A program made the position numbers and the translations under genes. A stretch of DNA of 64,000 nt from Micropterix aruncella (taxonomy: Eukaryota > Arthropoda > Insecta > Lepidoptera > Micropterigidae), in contig OX155980.1 in NCBI GenBank assembly GCA_944548615.1, positions 63,299,582 to 63,363,581 on the forward strand, read 5' to 3'. Of this stretch, positions 1 through 12,375 are shown one piece after another. The notes beneath the pieces are model-generated. The model ran no database searches and was not told where the DNA came from. It was given only the letters and a program-made list of their open reading frames with translations. Positions within the stretch are counted from its first letter, which is position 1; each line of letters opens with the position of its first letter.

Positions 1-219
1 GCTATACCTCTGCAGATGGTCAAACGAGCAAGACCAAGGAGACGACTCTCAAGCGTCGTCGGTTAAAGGTAGGGTTCAATGACGAGAAGAACATCTCGGG
101 AGAACAAAGAGGAAATTCTGAAGTTGTCAAATGCGCCTTTGCTCGTGTCCACTTATTCGACACAACGAAAGCTCGACTCTACGAAGAAAATCCAGATGAA
201 GTTAGAAAGTGTGTTCGAG
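1..219 (+). CDS. Coding exon of an unidentified gene, partial at the left edge
   Basis: One plus-strand frame is open from base 3 to a splice donor at 220 (TTCGAG|GTATTT). It encodes a lysine- and arginine-rich stretch (TLKRRRLKVGFND), then FARVHLFDTTKARLYEEN. The composition looks like real protein, and the other five frames are broken or look random. KVGF fits the RVxF-type docking motif for protein phosphatase 1, but that motif is short and common. I do not recognise the protein. The exon would end in phase 1. It points into the minus-strand ankyrin gene, so one gene would lie antisense to the other's introns. Alternatively this is an old transposon fragment; moderate confidence that it is coding. 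Confidence 0.45.
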
Positions 220-408
220 GTATTTAATAGGGAATTTGCCCCACCCCCACCCCCTCACCCTGTGGATCCACACCAGACCATCGACAGCCATTACAAATGG
301 TTTTGTGGATTGCAATGGCCTGGCTCCAATTGATGAATTCCATGGGATCTCTGTTTCTATTTTTAATATACATATTATTATGTACACTATAATGTTGTAT
401 TTAAATAC

Positions 409-543
409 CTGAGGAGTATCAGGACAAGCTCCATGCTGGAGAAGTTCTTGAACGCAAGCAGGTGCATCACTTAATACTGCATAGTGAAGAGGAGATCTGT
501 CTGAGAGGCCCGCATTGACATCAGCTCCTTTCGCCAACAAAAG
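409..543 (-). CDS. Ankyrin-repeat gene, exon 4 (last one in the window)
   Basis: Read on the minus strand, a T-rich acceptor (TTTTTTTTAG) at 544-545 opens a 45-codon exon that closes with CCTCAG|GTATTT (donor at 407-408). It starts LLLAKGADVN, completing the ankyrin repeat begun in exon 3, and adds a further repeat containing SPLHYAVLSDAPACVQELL and HGACPD. The exon is phase 0 at both ends (135 nt), matching the phase-0 end of exon 3. There is no stop codon, so at least one more exon lies left of the window. Ankyrin repeats mediate protein-protein contacts; no other domain is visible, so the exact family stays open. Confidence 0.82.
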
Positions 544-579
544 CTAAAAAAAAAACGGTTGTGTCATACCAAGACTTTC

Positions 580-1212
580 CCGGAAAGCAGACAACCCCCT
601 CGCGCCCCAAACCCCTACCCCCCCTTAACGCTACGACCCCCCTCATCCCACACCTCAACCCCCCTCAACTCCCCCCGCCCCTTCCGCCCACCCTTGCCTC
701 CCTCAGCCCACCTTCCCCTAATAATCACCCCTCTCACTACACCCCTCCTTTCACTCCACCAAACAACCCCTCTTTCCTCCCCGTCAGCCCATCAACTTCC
801 CACTAACCCCCCTTTAACTCCCCGCGTCACCCTCCCTTCCAACTACCACCCCTTCCGCCCACCCTTCCCCCTTAGCTCACTATCCCCCCTAAACCACCCC
901 TCCATCTAACACCCTCCCTCCTTGCCCCTCTCCATCTTCCCCTCTCCCTACACCCCCTGGGAGTATCCGGACAAGCAGGTGCATCACTTAATACTGCATA
1001 GTGAAGAGAAGATCTGCCCGCATTGACATCGGCTCCTTTAGCTATTAAACAAAAGTTATTGGTTGTGTCACCCCAAAACTTTCCCGGCCAACAGACAACT
1101 CCCCTCGTGCGCCAAACCCCTAACCCCTTCCCCCACTCTCCTCAGCCCCTCCCTCTCCGACCTTCTCACCCTTCCCCTTAACCTTCCTTTTACTACCCCC
1201 CCCCCCTCTCAA
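580..1212. repeat. Pyrimidine-rich low-complexity DNA, two related blocks
   Basis: 580-957 and 1080-1212 are nearly pure C/T with runs of CCCC, CCTC and ACCCC. Each block starts with the same leader, GGTTGTGTCA followed by ACTTTCCCGG, so they belong to a tandemly duplicated unit that also contains ankyrin exon 4 (see 961-1054). The complement (G/A-rich, with the same leader inverted) recurs at 29290-29710, so the tract is part of dispersed repeat family B. The long proline-rich open frames here are an effect of composition, not genes. Confidence 0.8.
961..1054 (-). pseudogene. Degenerate tandem duplicate of ankyrin exon 4
   Basis: This segment is a close copy of 411-543. Relative to the exon it lacks 30 bp (lost between two CAAGC repeats) and 9 bp, both multiples of three, and has a short insertion near the acceptor side. 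The minus-strand frame is still open (AKGADVNAG then SLHYAVLSDAPAC). The T-rich acceptor of the real exon is missing and the donor reads CAG|GGGGTG rather than CAG|GTATTT, so it is probably not spliced into the message. It lies in the intron between exons 3 and 4. Confidence 0.75.
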
Positions 1213-1560
1213 CTAGTCGCTCGTATAAATGTTTAAACAAAAATTTAGCAATGTGGTTTTGACCCTACGACGCATCTGTGTATCGAATTTCAAAGTCAAA
1301 TATTTCGAGATTGAAGTATGACTAGCGCGCCCCTTGGTGGACCGATTTCAACCACAACGAAGTGGAAATCTGCTAACTGCAAACCTGTTCAATTCTTACC
1401 ATGACCAAATGATGCCTGCATGCCAAATTTCAGCTCAATCGGATTAAGCGTTTCGGCGCTATCGTAGAGGAATACACACAGACAGACAGACACACTCACA
1501 CACAGAAGCGCGTCCACAATACTTTCCTTGCCAGGAAAGTAATAGTAATATTTCTCTTCT
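1213..1560 (+). repeat. Dispersed repeat family B, copy 1
   Basis: The core contains CCTTGGTGGACCGATTTCAA, ACCATGACCAAATGATGCCT and AGCTCAATCGGATTAAGCG, then a CACAGACA-type microsatellite and GCGCGTCCACAATACTTTCC. The same order recurs at 11830-12275 and, inverted, at 28640-29710 and 54440-54735. No coding capacity or clear ends were found. The constant position of the CA-rich tract suggests it is part of the mobile unit. Confidence 0.7.
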
Positions 1561-1993
1561 TTTCGTCGGTTTTCATATTCGCTATAGAGCATTGGTTGTC
1601 AATACAAAATCGAAGACAATCGCGGTTTTTTAACATTAAAAAAAAAAATATCGCGTGAAGGTGCTGGCACCCGACGTTTAGAAGTCTGTGCAAACATCGT
1701 TGTCCTAGCCTAGAACAACAGTGTTTACAACATCGTCATTACTAAAACATTCACTAAAACGAACGTTTATAAAATAAGGTGTTTACAGAAACGGATTTTG
1801 TGTCACCGTTTTCTTGGTCTTCCTTGGACAACGATATTTACACCAATGTCCAAATGTCGGGTGGCAAAAGCTAACGCTATTTCACAGTACTACACATATT
1901 TACAAGTCGCCAAAGAATATTGTAGTGATTAGTCGAATTATGAATTAGAGTAACAAAGAATTCATAAATCCTACACTTTTTGAATATATTTAC

Positions 1994-2144
1994 CTTTATA
2001 CATGATAGGCTTTTAGCACTGGCAGCACAATGAAGCGGCGTGGCTCTCTTCAACAAATCCCATTGATTTGGATTCGCGCCGTATAATAGCAACACTGATA
2101 CACATTCCTCGTTTCCTACATAAGAGGCCAGATGAAGGCAGCTT
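1994..2144 (-). CDS. Ankyrin-repeat gene, exon 3
   Basis: The minus-strand acceptor TTGTCATTTCAG precedes the exon (first base 2144) and the donor AAG|GTAAAT follows it. The 151-nt exon takes 1 nt from the split codon of exon 2 (AG+A = Arg) and ends in phase 0. It encodes one full ankyrin repeat (SCLHLASYVGNEECVSVLLL, then YGANPN) and the first half of the next (ATPLHCAASAKSLSCIK), including the TPLHxAA signature. Clean splice sites and phase agreement with both neighbours make this a solid host exon. The intron to exon 4 holds repeat B, the duplicated exon and the pyrimidine tracts. Confidence 0.85.
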
Positions 2145-2259
2145 CTGAAATGACAATAATAAAACGAAAATTTCAAAATGTGAAAATTCACTATAAAAAC
2201 GGTGAAAACTGTTCTTATACAGTTCGTATTATTAATGGGCATTTTCATTGATCGTATGA

Positions 2260-4139
<1,880 letters not shown>

Positions 4140-4670
4140 AGCACGACATGTACGGGCATGTAAGGGTAGTCGTCACCATTCATTCTGTGCATGACGCTCG
4201 ACCCTTTCTGCTCCGGGCCGCGTTACATCGCTGAGCATCGCTGCTTGCGCTGAATAGCCGCCCGAGTGTCCGACTGTGGAAGCATCGCTCCAGTCCACTC
4301 ACTTTATTTGTGCTGTAATGCAGCACATTACCAACGCCGCCGAAGCGGCAGCGCCCCACCGCTCACCCGCGAAGGACAAGGAAATGCCGCTTATCCAGTC
4401 TGCGACGCCGGAGAGATCCCGATTCTCCGTACATCTAGCCACGGAAAGACCCGCAACGCCGTCGGGCTGACTCCTTTTATGACAGCGACCTGTTTAACTT
4501 CCCGGCGCCTTCGGATGACGAAGACACGCCGACCTATACGGAAGCAGCTAGGAGGAGCCCGACGCCAAGCGGCAACGGAGCCGCGCCTGGGCCACTGCAG
4601 CGCTCGGCGATGCGTCCCGCGCCGAAACACCTGAAACCGGAGCCGCATCCCCAGCCAATCGCCAATTAAA
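4140..4670 (+). pseudogene. GC-rich coding-like fragment, possibly 5' part of a retrotransposon ORF1
   Basis: A GC-rich island in AT-rich intron. Plus-strand frames read like coding sequence but shift near 4470: first MQHITNAAEAAAPHRSPAKD, then DSDLFNFPAPSDDEDTPTY and a proline-rich end closed by a stop near 4668. An acidic and proline-rich leader of this kind occurs in ORF1 of some Jockey-like elements, but no zinc knuckle follows; instead A-rich DNA runs to about 5280. It could be an internally deleted non-LTR copy or a dead exon. Low confidence in the family. Confidence 0.35.
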
Positions 4671-5481
4671 ATTATAATTATTTCGAACTTTGAATTTGGA
4701 TTTTTTTCCCTAAAACCTTTTAAAAAGAAAAATATCAGCTGGACAACAAAGCAAAAAAAACGAAATTTAAAAAAAAAAGTAGAAAATCGCTCCTATAAGC
4801 AACCTACCTAACTACCTATCTACCAACCGACCGACCAACCTTAATGACCGACCCAATTGGAGTAATGCGGGGAAAAGGAAAAGAAGAAGCGGTTTTTGTT
4901 ATAATAGTGACAAAAAATAAAAAATAATCACCTACATTTTCCTAATTAATTATGTGATATGATATGGATTATTTCAATATATTTTACAGTATTTTTTTTG
5001 TATTTTCTTTTAAACTATTTTCGTTATTATATTTTGAGTGCTCTAGTGCTGATTATTCTGGAAATACCTTTTGATATATATTTTTGAAATATTAACTATT
5101 CGTGTTTTTTTTGTTATTTGTGTTTTTTTTTTAATTATTAAACCATAAGTACCTTTATGTAAAAGTATATGTACATCTAGTAAAAATATTAATAATTGAA
5201 CGACAATGCAAAATAACGCATTCCACAGTATGTTCTTTTAGGAATTAATAAACTATTACTCTGACTATGACTATGGTTAATTTATTGTTTTTTTTATAAT
5301 CAATCAGTTCTTTATAAAAAAAACCATTCGTTATCAATGTTATTATTGATGGCATAATAAATTCCTATTAGTCTGGCCGTCAATGCTCTCAGCGCCACTT
5401 TCATTTCGCGGTTTCAGAAGGGTTGCTCAATCGTACTATAGAGTTGAGGAATCTAATACCATATATAAGCAATGATTATAC

Positions 5482-5686
5482 CTTCCGCTATCATCCTTGC
5501 GATCGACGCTCGCTCCGCGCTTTAGTAGTTCACCGAGCAGTTGACCTCGGCCATACCAGCTAGCAATCAGCAGCCCGGTAGACATACCATCACAGTGTGC
5601 CAAAACTTCCAAAAGCAAGCCTTGATCCAGCAAACTCATGATTTCCTCCGCCTTGGGCAAACGTTGCAATGACGCTATAACATCCT
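5482..5686 (-). CDS. Ankyrin-repeat gene, exon 2
   Basis: The minus-strand acceptor AAAATTTTCAG lies at 5687-5697 and the donor GGAAG|GTATAATC at 5480-5481. The 205-nt exon begins in phase 1 and ends in phase 2. It encodes DVIASLQRLPKAEEIMSLLD, then GLLIASWYGRGQLLGELL and KRGASVDRKDDSG, a half-typical ankyrin repeat leading into the canonical repeat of exon 3. It has no stop or frameshift. An alternative upstream ATG exists in the same open frame (5720), but the acceptor and the phase match to 11087 favour splicing. Confidence 0.8.
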
Positions 5687-5689
5687 CTG

Positions 5690-6585
5690 AAAATTTTAAA
5701 AGTGCAACAATTAATGTCATAGCCTGAATGTGACAGACAGTCCAATGTGAATCTGAATCAGTTTACATTCTTACAGTTAACATTCCCATACAAACGAAAC
5801 TTGCAACGGTCTTCATCCCCTTATCTTACAAATTACAAAGGGAAAATTTTCTCAACAAAGTTATTGAAAAACGTTAAAGAACAATAATTCCGGGACAGTG
5901 CCACAACAAACAGTGGTTCAACGCAAGCCGTCGCTCTAGGTAGCGCCGGAACTCTAGGGCTGTCAAAATAAATATATCACTTAATTTTATTTGTGGTACA
6001 TTTTTAACAATGTTGGTAACTTATTGAAAGAAAGATGTATTCCATATCACAGCATAAATTCAATTAAACTAGGTCCTAAGTAATGTAAATTTCGGGGGCG
6101 CAAGATTACATCGAGGGCTAGGGAAGGGCTAGGGCCAGGGTTGAAGCGTCCCTTATTTTCTCCGAAGTTTTTTTTCGGAATATTGGAATATTTTTAGAGA
6201 AACTTTGCTTATAAAATAACAAACTAAAAAGAGAATCAGCGCGGAGTCACTGCAGACTCTGGACTAAGCTTTCAAGTAAAAATCCTTTTGTCAGAATTGC
6301 TTGTCGGATAGTACACATGAGCTTGGTACATATTCTGTAGTCGATTCAGAAGTCAACTTTCAGTAATTCCAGAATTTAAGTAATTCCTTTCATCACTATT
6401 GTGCAATAATAATAATTAATAAAAAAACGGTTATTTGCAGCATCTAATACAAAATAGACAAAAAAAATCTCGAAATTACAAATTAAAACTCTGAAAATAA
6501 ACAAAGACTACCTTCGCTGCAAAATGCCAAAATATGGCGTTAACTAAGGTTAACGCCAACTGCTGTCAACGAACAAATTCATGGC
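5690..6585. other. Intron sequence without recognised feature
   Basis: AT-rich DNA in intron 1 of the ankyrin gene. A short GC-richer patch at 6095-6170 has no open frame of note. Confidence 0.4.
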
Positions 6586-6612
6586 GAGACGAAGTTCGCC
6601 GGGTTCCGCTAG
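6586..6612 (+). mobile_element. 3' terminus of a Helitron
   Basis: GGCGAGACGAAGTTCGCC forms a stem (GGCGA/TCGCC), followed 11 nt later by CTAG and a T, the usual Helitron 3' end (hairpin plus CTRR, inserted at A/T). I found no matching 5' end upstream, so only the terminus is annotated. Confidence 0.6.
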
Positions 6613-8595
6613 TATTTCAATAAATTTTTATCGTAATGAAATGGAATCGGTTGAAAATACTAACCGGTTACATACAACCGCAAAATAATATCCGAATGAA
6701 GCCATCATAGATAACATTACGATTTGATACGCGATAATAAAAGGTGCATCTGAGAAGGTAAGTGAGAATCCTCAGTCTTTGGGAGCGCAGTGTACTGATC
6801 AAATGTACTGAGCGTATTGTACAGAACAGGCATGAACAAATAAGCTATCATGGTGTGTCATGGAGGTGCTTTCTAACGATAAAAGTCGACTTTCTGTTTC
6901 AAACTATTCACACTTGTGGATCATTTTAGTGTTAATCATATACATTTTAATCGAATCCAAGTAATTTTCACGATTTATTTATATCAACTGAAAGCGACAC
7001 GATCTCCGCGAGTTGACAGTTTGAAACATATCTCTTTCTTTTTACAGTGGGCGAGGAAAGCACTGGCTCCTTCTCGCTTTGTCTAAAATCCCGTCGGAAT
7101 CGTAATGAATTGGAGTTACGTCGACGTTTGATATGTTTAACGTTTAGCAAATATCACTTTGCCGTTACAGCATAGGGCAGAATATCACAGTTCGTGCCAA
7201 ACGCCAAAAGAGGTCACCCGGCTACAGAGCTAACGTGATGCTAGATTGATTCGGCCATGGCCGCGGCCACCCCCGGGGACGTTTCTCGAACTGGTGAGGC
7301 ATGTTTCGATCTTTGTATGAAGCTGAGCCACTGTTTTAATTTATCTGCTGTATAAGTGGTGTGTTTGAAAATTGAGGGTCTGTAGGACCACAGACCACAG
7401 GCTCGTTGGTTTATATTGATAAAAAAAAAAATACGTGAATAAATAAGAAGATATTGATGCCATTTCGCCCTTGATATGGTTTATTCCTCCTTTGATGACA
7501 TTTCACAATTCCGGGGAAAGCCGTCTCGGAAAGAGGCCAAGCTCACAGTAAGAAAGTTATTAATAGGGGAAAAAACGTCAACAAATCCAGGTGCAGATTA
7601 TTCAGCTGTGGCAGATCGGTTTCTCGCAAGAGAGTGAGTAAATATTATATTTTCCTTAAGTTCCAGTGGCAGGAAAAAGGCGCTTTTCGTGATTGTGGTC
7701 TTCCTGCTATATATGCGAGTAGGTATATCCTGTTTTAAATATAATTAAATGAAGTCCAAAACCCAAAGTACGATGTAAACAAACATTAATACGCATTAAG
7801 TTCTACGTAGCAAGAAATCTATGAACGAAATTCTATAAAAATGCTCAAAAAGGCTTTTCCTGTGAGGATCTAGTGCTTTAGATATACAAAAGGAAGAATC
7901 TTTCATTCATCTGTCAAAGAGTTAAAGAAAATTTTTCCGCAAAATATCCATGTCAAAATTAATTACGCAAAAAATCACGTAGTTGATTTTTTTAAATCTG
8001 AATTTAACTGAGAAACTAATCAATGTTGACAGATTCTAAGCCCCTTTAGAGGATTCATAAACATAGTTAGGTACTTTAAAATATGACATTGTTACGTGCT
8101 ATTTCGGCTCGTTTTATCGATTTTCCTTATATCTTCCTCATAAGACAGATACAGGAGATTATTAAATATAACTTTAATCACATGGAGCTTTAGACCTTTA
8201 TCTAATTCAAATTACAGTTGTAGTCAAAACATTTGTCATATTTTCCTTTATTTTGGTTATGCAACGTGATATTGAGATTATATGTAACAAAATATCTTGT
8301 AATTAATTATGCTAAATACACACACGCATTGTATCAATTTATATGTAAAAACATTTATCTAATTCTGGATGTTTCGAATATTTTCATCAAAGGAAATAAT
8401 TTAAAACCTTGGTAAACAAAGATAATGGCACTTTTAGACACAGTGTAATATGCAATAAAATGTATTTAGATCGATTTTACGAGGTGCGGTCTTCACACGG
8501 TCCAAATGTTTCACATAAAACTGTTGAGTTTCCCTCGAACGATACGACTGTAAATTTTATTGCCTACCACTCAGTGCTTTCCAATTTTTAAAGTG
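6613..8595. other. Intron region with nothing firmly assigned
   Basis: Intron 1 of the ankyrin gene continues. The only notable signal is a strong plus-strand splice acceptor at 7027-7047 (see findings). Confidence 0.4.
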
Positions 8596-8599
8596 TTAA

Positions 8600-8800
8600 T
8601 TTGTAAAATTGTACAAGAAAATATATTAAAAGGAATAAAAACACGACTGCCGCAACAAAAAGTGAAAGTGTATTTATAATTATTTTTATTACGGTTTTTT
8701 TATGAAATTTTGTGCTTTATGTGTTTATCCATATAGATACATTTATATTTACGAAATGTACTCAATCAGCCCTCTCATTTGACACAAAACAGGATATATT
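8600..8800 (+). repeat. Dispersed repeat family C, copy 1
   Basis: It shares TATGTGTTTATCCATATAGA, ACTCAATCAG and surrounding sequence with 28365-28560 in the same orientation, with clear divergence. No coding potential; ends undefined. Confidence 0.65.
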
Positions 8801-9054
8801 TATTTGATATTTGGATAGTTAAGGTACCCTACGATACTCGGGATGACAAAACGATTCTAACGATACTACGTACTTCTAAATCAGTCACTGCATAATAACA
8901 TAAGGATCCACGTTAGTCATTCTTCTTAGCCAAGTAAAAACCTGAAATATTGAATCACAATGCTCACATTACGACTTGCAAAATTAAACTTCAAACCTGC
9001 AAAATTAGACATCTGATTCCAAAATATTTCTTTAAAAAGGCACCTTAGTAATTT

Positions 9055-9322
9055 AGACACAATCACAATATGACTATTATGGTATTTATAGCGTTTACCC
9101 TCACATGATATTTCCTGTTATAGTGACATTATAATATCCAGAATTATTGTATTTATTTTTTAATAATATGTTTAGTATGTATAATTTTAATTTTAATATG
9201 CTAATTTTAATATTTACATTATGATTTAAGTATACATTTAATATGTATACACAATTACAATATGACTATTATGTCTTTTAAAGCTTTGCCCTCACATACC
9301 ACTATAACAATATTTCCTGTTA
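9055..9322 (+). repeat. Local direct duplication
   Basis: 9055-9120 and 9246-9322 share AATATGACTATTATG, CCCTCACAT and ATATTTCCTGTTAT. The second copy abuts the Helitron 5' end at 9323. Confidence 0.5.
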
Positions 9323-10016
9323 TCTATACTAATATTATTAGGAGGTAAAGTTGGTGAGGTTGTAGAAAGTAATCTCTGGATCTATTGAACCAATTTGGAA
9401 AATTCTTTTACCAATAGAAATCCACGTTATTTGTGAGTGTCATAGGGTTATATATTAATCCGAAAAATGAAATGACTTTTTGTGGTAGTTGGATTTGCAA
9501 AGTAAGTCGGAGAAAAAACGGTCGAATGAAAACGTTTTTTTACGAACGCTGCTTTAACGATGAGAGATATGTGATTGAGTTCTAGAGCTTGGTAATGCCT
9601 ACAAAAAAGTCAGCGACAGCATATGTCTAAATTTTATATGTCACAAAAAGTAGTTTTTTATATTAAAAAAATAATTTAAATCGCTAGGTCATGTTTATTG
9701 GTCATTTTATCAACAATTATGAATTCATATCAAAATAAGCAAATTTATCGTCTCAAGTGTTTAAAACAAAAGACTTTACCCTTTTACTGTATAAATGGTT
9801 AAAGAGATAAGACACTCACAAATAAAACACTCACAAATAAAGGTAATATAGTCAAATTGGCATGCAAATACATACATACAGATGCAGTTAAAATATAACC
9901 CATCTTTTGGCAGTCAGGAAATAAATCATAGCACTCAGTACTAACCGAACCGTACTCATAATTTCATCACAAGTAAAAAGTTTTACCGCCCAACGTAGTG
10001 GGCACAGGTCAGCTAG
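9323..10016 (+). mobile_element. Non-autonomous Helitron with both ends
   Basis: The element starts TCTATACTAATATTAT right after an A and ends with a hairpin (CCCAACGTAGTGGG), then GGTCAGCTAG followed by T. That is the standard Helitron layout: 5' TC, 3' hairpin, CTAG, insertion between A and T. The 694-bp body has no rolling-circle replicase or helicase coding sequence, so it would depend on an element elsewhere. It lies in ankyrin intron 1. Confidence 0.75.
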
Positions 10017-10196
10017 TAGTGCTGTAAAATGGTTAGATATAATTTCTAGAAATAATTTATTGTTTATTAGCATTTGAACCGAAGAAGAAACTGATCAATT
10101 AACTATCAAGCTAAGAAGGAAACAGAGCGATTAAATATTTTTTAACCATGCAATCCTTTTTCATATTGGTTGGGTAAATAAAATTGGCAATGTTTT

Positions 10197-10790
10197 AAGC
10201 TATTGCATAGCTTTTATCGCGGGCCTAGGCCAGCGCGGCGACCGAATGAAGAAATTTCTTAACGAAAATTAATGATTTTAAACTGATAATTACGTCTAAA
10301 CGAGTACTGATTACGATTCAAAAAAAATATATGTTAAACAAGAACATTTTCCTAATATGCTTGCCTTTGAATATTTTAGATTTTGTGTATATTACATAGT
10401 CTAATTAATTTGTGAAATTAGGTCTAACCGAACACAAAAACGACTACTACGCAAATACTATCTGGCGTATTATTATGAAACCTTAACCATTTTAAAGAAA
10501 ATTTAATTATCTATCTTTTTATCTACGATTTTTTTCGATTAATCCGTTTTTTTAATTTATTGAATAAAAAATCGTGCACGGCGCTCTATTGGAAGACGTT
10601 TAAATTATTCCGAATCATTTGCTACCGCAGCCGCAAATGATTCGGAATAATTTCAACGTTTTCCGATAGAGCGCAGTTATCTGATATTATAAAAAATAAA
10701 ATAAATAAAATAAATAAATAATTATAATTGCATAAGTTGTTAAAAATGCTATGCAATAGCTTTACCGCGGCAGTCCCCGAGTGCCACAAG
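10197..10790 (-). mobile_element. MITE-A copy 1 (inverted orientation)
   Basis: Full-length member of the most abundant repeat in the window. In forward orientation the family begins ACGTGTGGCACTCGGGG, carries AAAGCTATTGCATAGC about 27 bp in, then a long internal palindrome around GCGCTCTATCGGAA, and ends GCTATGCAATAGCTT. Insertions sit in A/T-rich DNA. No protein is encoded; the short frame starting MWHSG recurs only because the sequence does. Confidence 0.9.
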
Positions 10791-11086
10791 TATATTTTTT
10801 TATTTAAAAAAATTTAAAATAAAAAAATTTTAAACGGCTTAGTTTTAAATTTATTTCAATGGCTCGTTAATCACTTTGCCTTTTTAACTGGCGATAAGTT
10901 TGTAGGTGCACAGACAGAGTAATATAAGGCGTCTCTCAAGTTTTGTTTGAAATCGTACCAACTTCCATTTTTGAATGGCAACTTGTTATGCTCTCCTACA
11001 AATTTTCTAAATTTATATGCACATGCAAAAAAGTTTAATCGCGCTTTCGATTAGTTATTTATATCATCGGTACTTATGTCACACAC

Positions 11087-11234
11087 CAGAGGTCCATATA
11101 TCAGCGACGGGTCTATCTCTGGAGCATTCGGGAGCACCCTCGTCTCCAGAACCCTCACTTGATATGGATACGGCGGTGGACGGTAGGTCATCATCGCGTG
11201 GAGAAGCTGCTGCAGCATCATGCTCAGAAACCAT
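11087..11234 (-). CDS. Ankyrin-repeat gene, exon 1 (putative start)
   Basis: On the minus strand ATG at 11234 (context GTCGTGCCATGG) opens 49 codons plus 1 nt up to a donor CTCTG|GTGTGT at 11085-11086. The extra G joins the AG at the start of exon 2 to give GAG, so the protein reads DIWTSEDVIASL across the junction. The encoded leader is acidic and serine-rich (SISSEGSGDEGAPECSRD), typical of a disordered N-terminus. Joining 148+205+151+135 nt keeps one open frame through four exons. A stop lies just upstream in frame, so an upstream exon ending at the TAG near 11264 is the alternative. Confidence 0.65.
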
Positions 11235-11829
11235 GGCACGACGCCATACTATCACATCCTCCTACGAAAAATAAACATCAAATTAATGATTTTATAACAT
11301 TCAACATACATAACAAAGTATGGGGAGGGGAACAAGGGTCCAGGTCTACCCCCATTAGAGTCCTTAAAGCTAAAATGGATAAAGTTTGTATTTTTACTAG
11401 TTTGTATAAGTATGTTTTTATTTTTTTTTAATTTTGTGTGATTATTCTTGTGAATAAAAGCGTATGGTCTTTTCAGACTAATTTAGTTTTTATAGTTAGT
11501 TTTTATACAAATTGTCATACTTGTAAGATGATTTATGATAATAAGGTAAAACTTTAGCATATCAATCTACCTGCAGCTCTCAACATTAATAGTCAGATAT
11601 ATTAAAAGGGTTAATTGACGCAATTGGTTCATCCCTCATTGAAATCGGTTAGGTAACCCTAAGAACTTCCCTGCAAATAAACATGGTTTTACGTGAATAT
11701 TAATTTCTCTCGATCGTCGGACGAACTTGGCTGGATTCGGTTCCAAAATATTGGCCATTAGCCGTGGAAAAAACCGCGCCGCCCGGGGTGGTATTATTTG
11801 ATCAAAGTGTATGGCGGAATTTAAATATT

Positions 11830-12275
11830 ATTAGTGCAGTCAAATATTCCAACTAAATATTCCAACCAAAATTTCACAATGTGATTTTCGTCCCACAAGA
11901 CATCCTTGTACCAAGATTTTAAGTATAATATTTCGATATACCAATATAAATATTTACCTCCCCCCCCCTCCTCCCACCCCCTAGTGGACCGATTCCAAAC
12001 GCAACTTTCTCAACGCTTGTCATGACCAAATAATGCCTACATGTCATTTCAGCTCAATCGAAGCGTTAGGGCGTTAGGGCGTTATAGTGGGGGAATACAC
12101 ACACACACACATACACTCTCACACACACACACACACAGAGACACACCGACAGACTTCAATGTGGAAATGTCTTAATCGTCTCAGGGTGGCACAAAATGGA
12201 GACTTCCATCTACATCTCGTTTTTTTTAGCGCGTTCGCAATACTTTCCCTCCTCGTCGGTTGGTGGCCCGGGAAA
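11830..12275 (+). repeat. Dispersed repeat family B, copy 2
   Basis: It contains CCCTAGTGGACCGATTCC, TCATGACCAAATAATGCCTA, CAGCTCAATCGAAGCGTTAG (followed by a small GGGCGTTA duplication), a CA-rich tract and GCGCGTTCGCAATACTTTCC, in the same order as copy 1. A short CCTCC-rich tract precedes the core. Confidence 0.7.
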
Positions 12276-12346
12276 GTTAAATGCTTGTGAAAAATATAAA
12301 GATTGAGTCCTAATCGGGTCTCGATGACATTCATATAATAAATTTA

Positions 12347-12375
12347 CCAGCTGCCCTCCCCGGCTTCGCACGGGA
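12347..12375 (-). mobile_element. Degenerate Helitron 3' terminus
   Basis: Read on the minus strand it is CCCGTGCGAAGCCGGGGAGG followed by GCAGCTGGT. This matches the insect Helitron end of the form GCGAAGCCGGGG...CTAGT with the terminal CTAG mutated to CTGG. The body would extend to higher coordinates, to an undefined 5' end. Confidence 0.45.

Noticed and set aside
559..909. Proline-rich open frames of 81-116 codons
   Set aside because: They follow from the C/T-only composition; several frames stay open at once and no start or splice context supports them.
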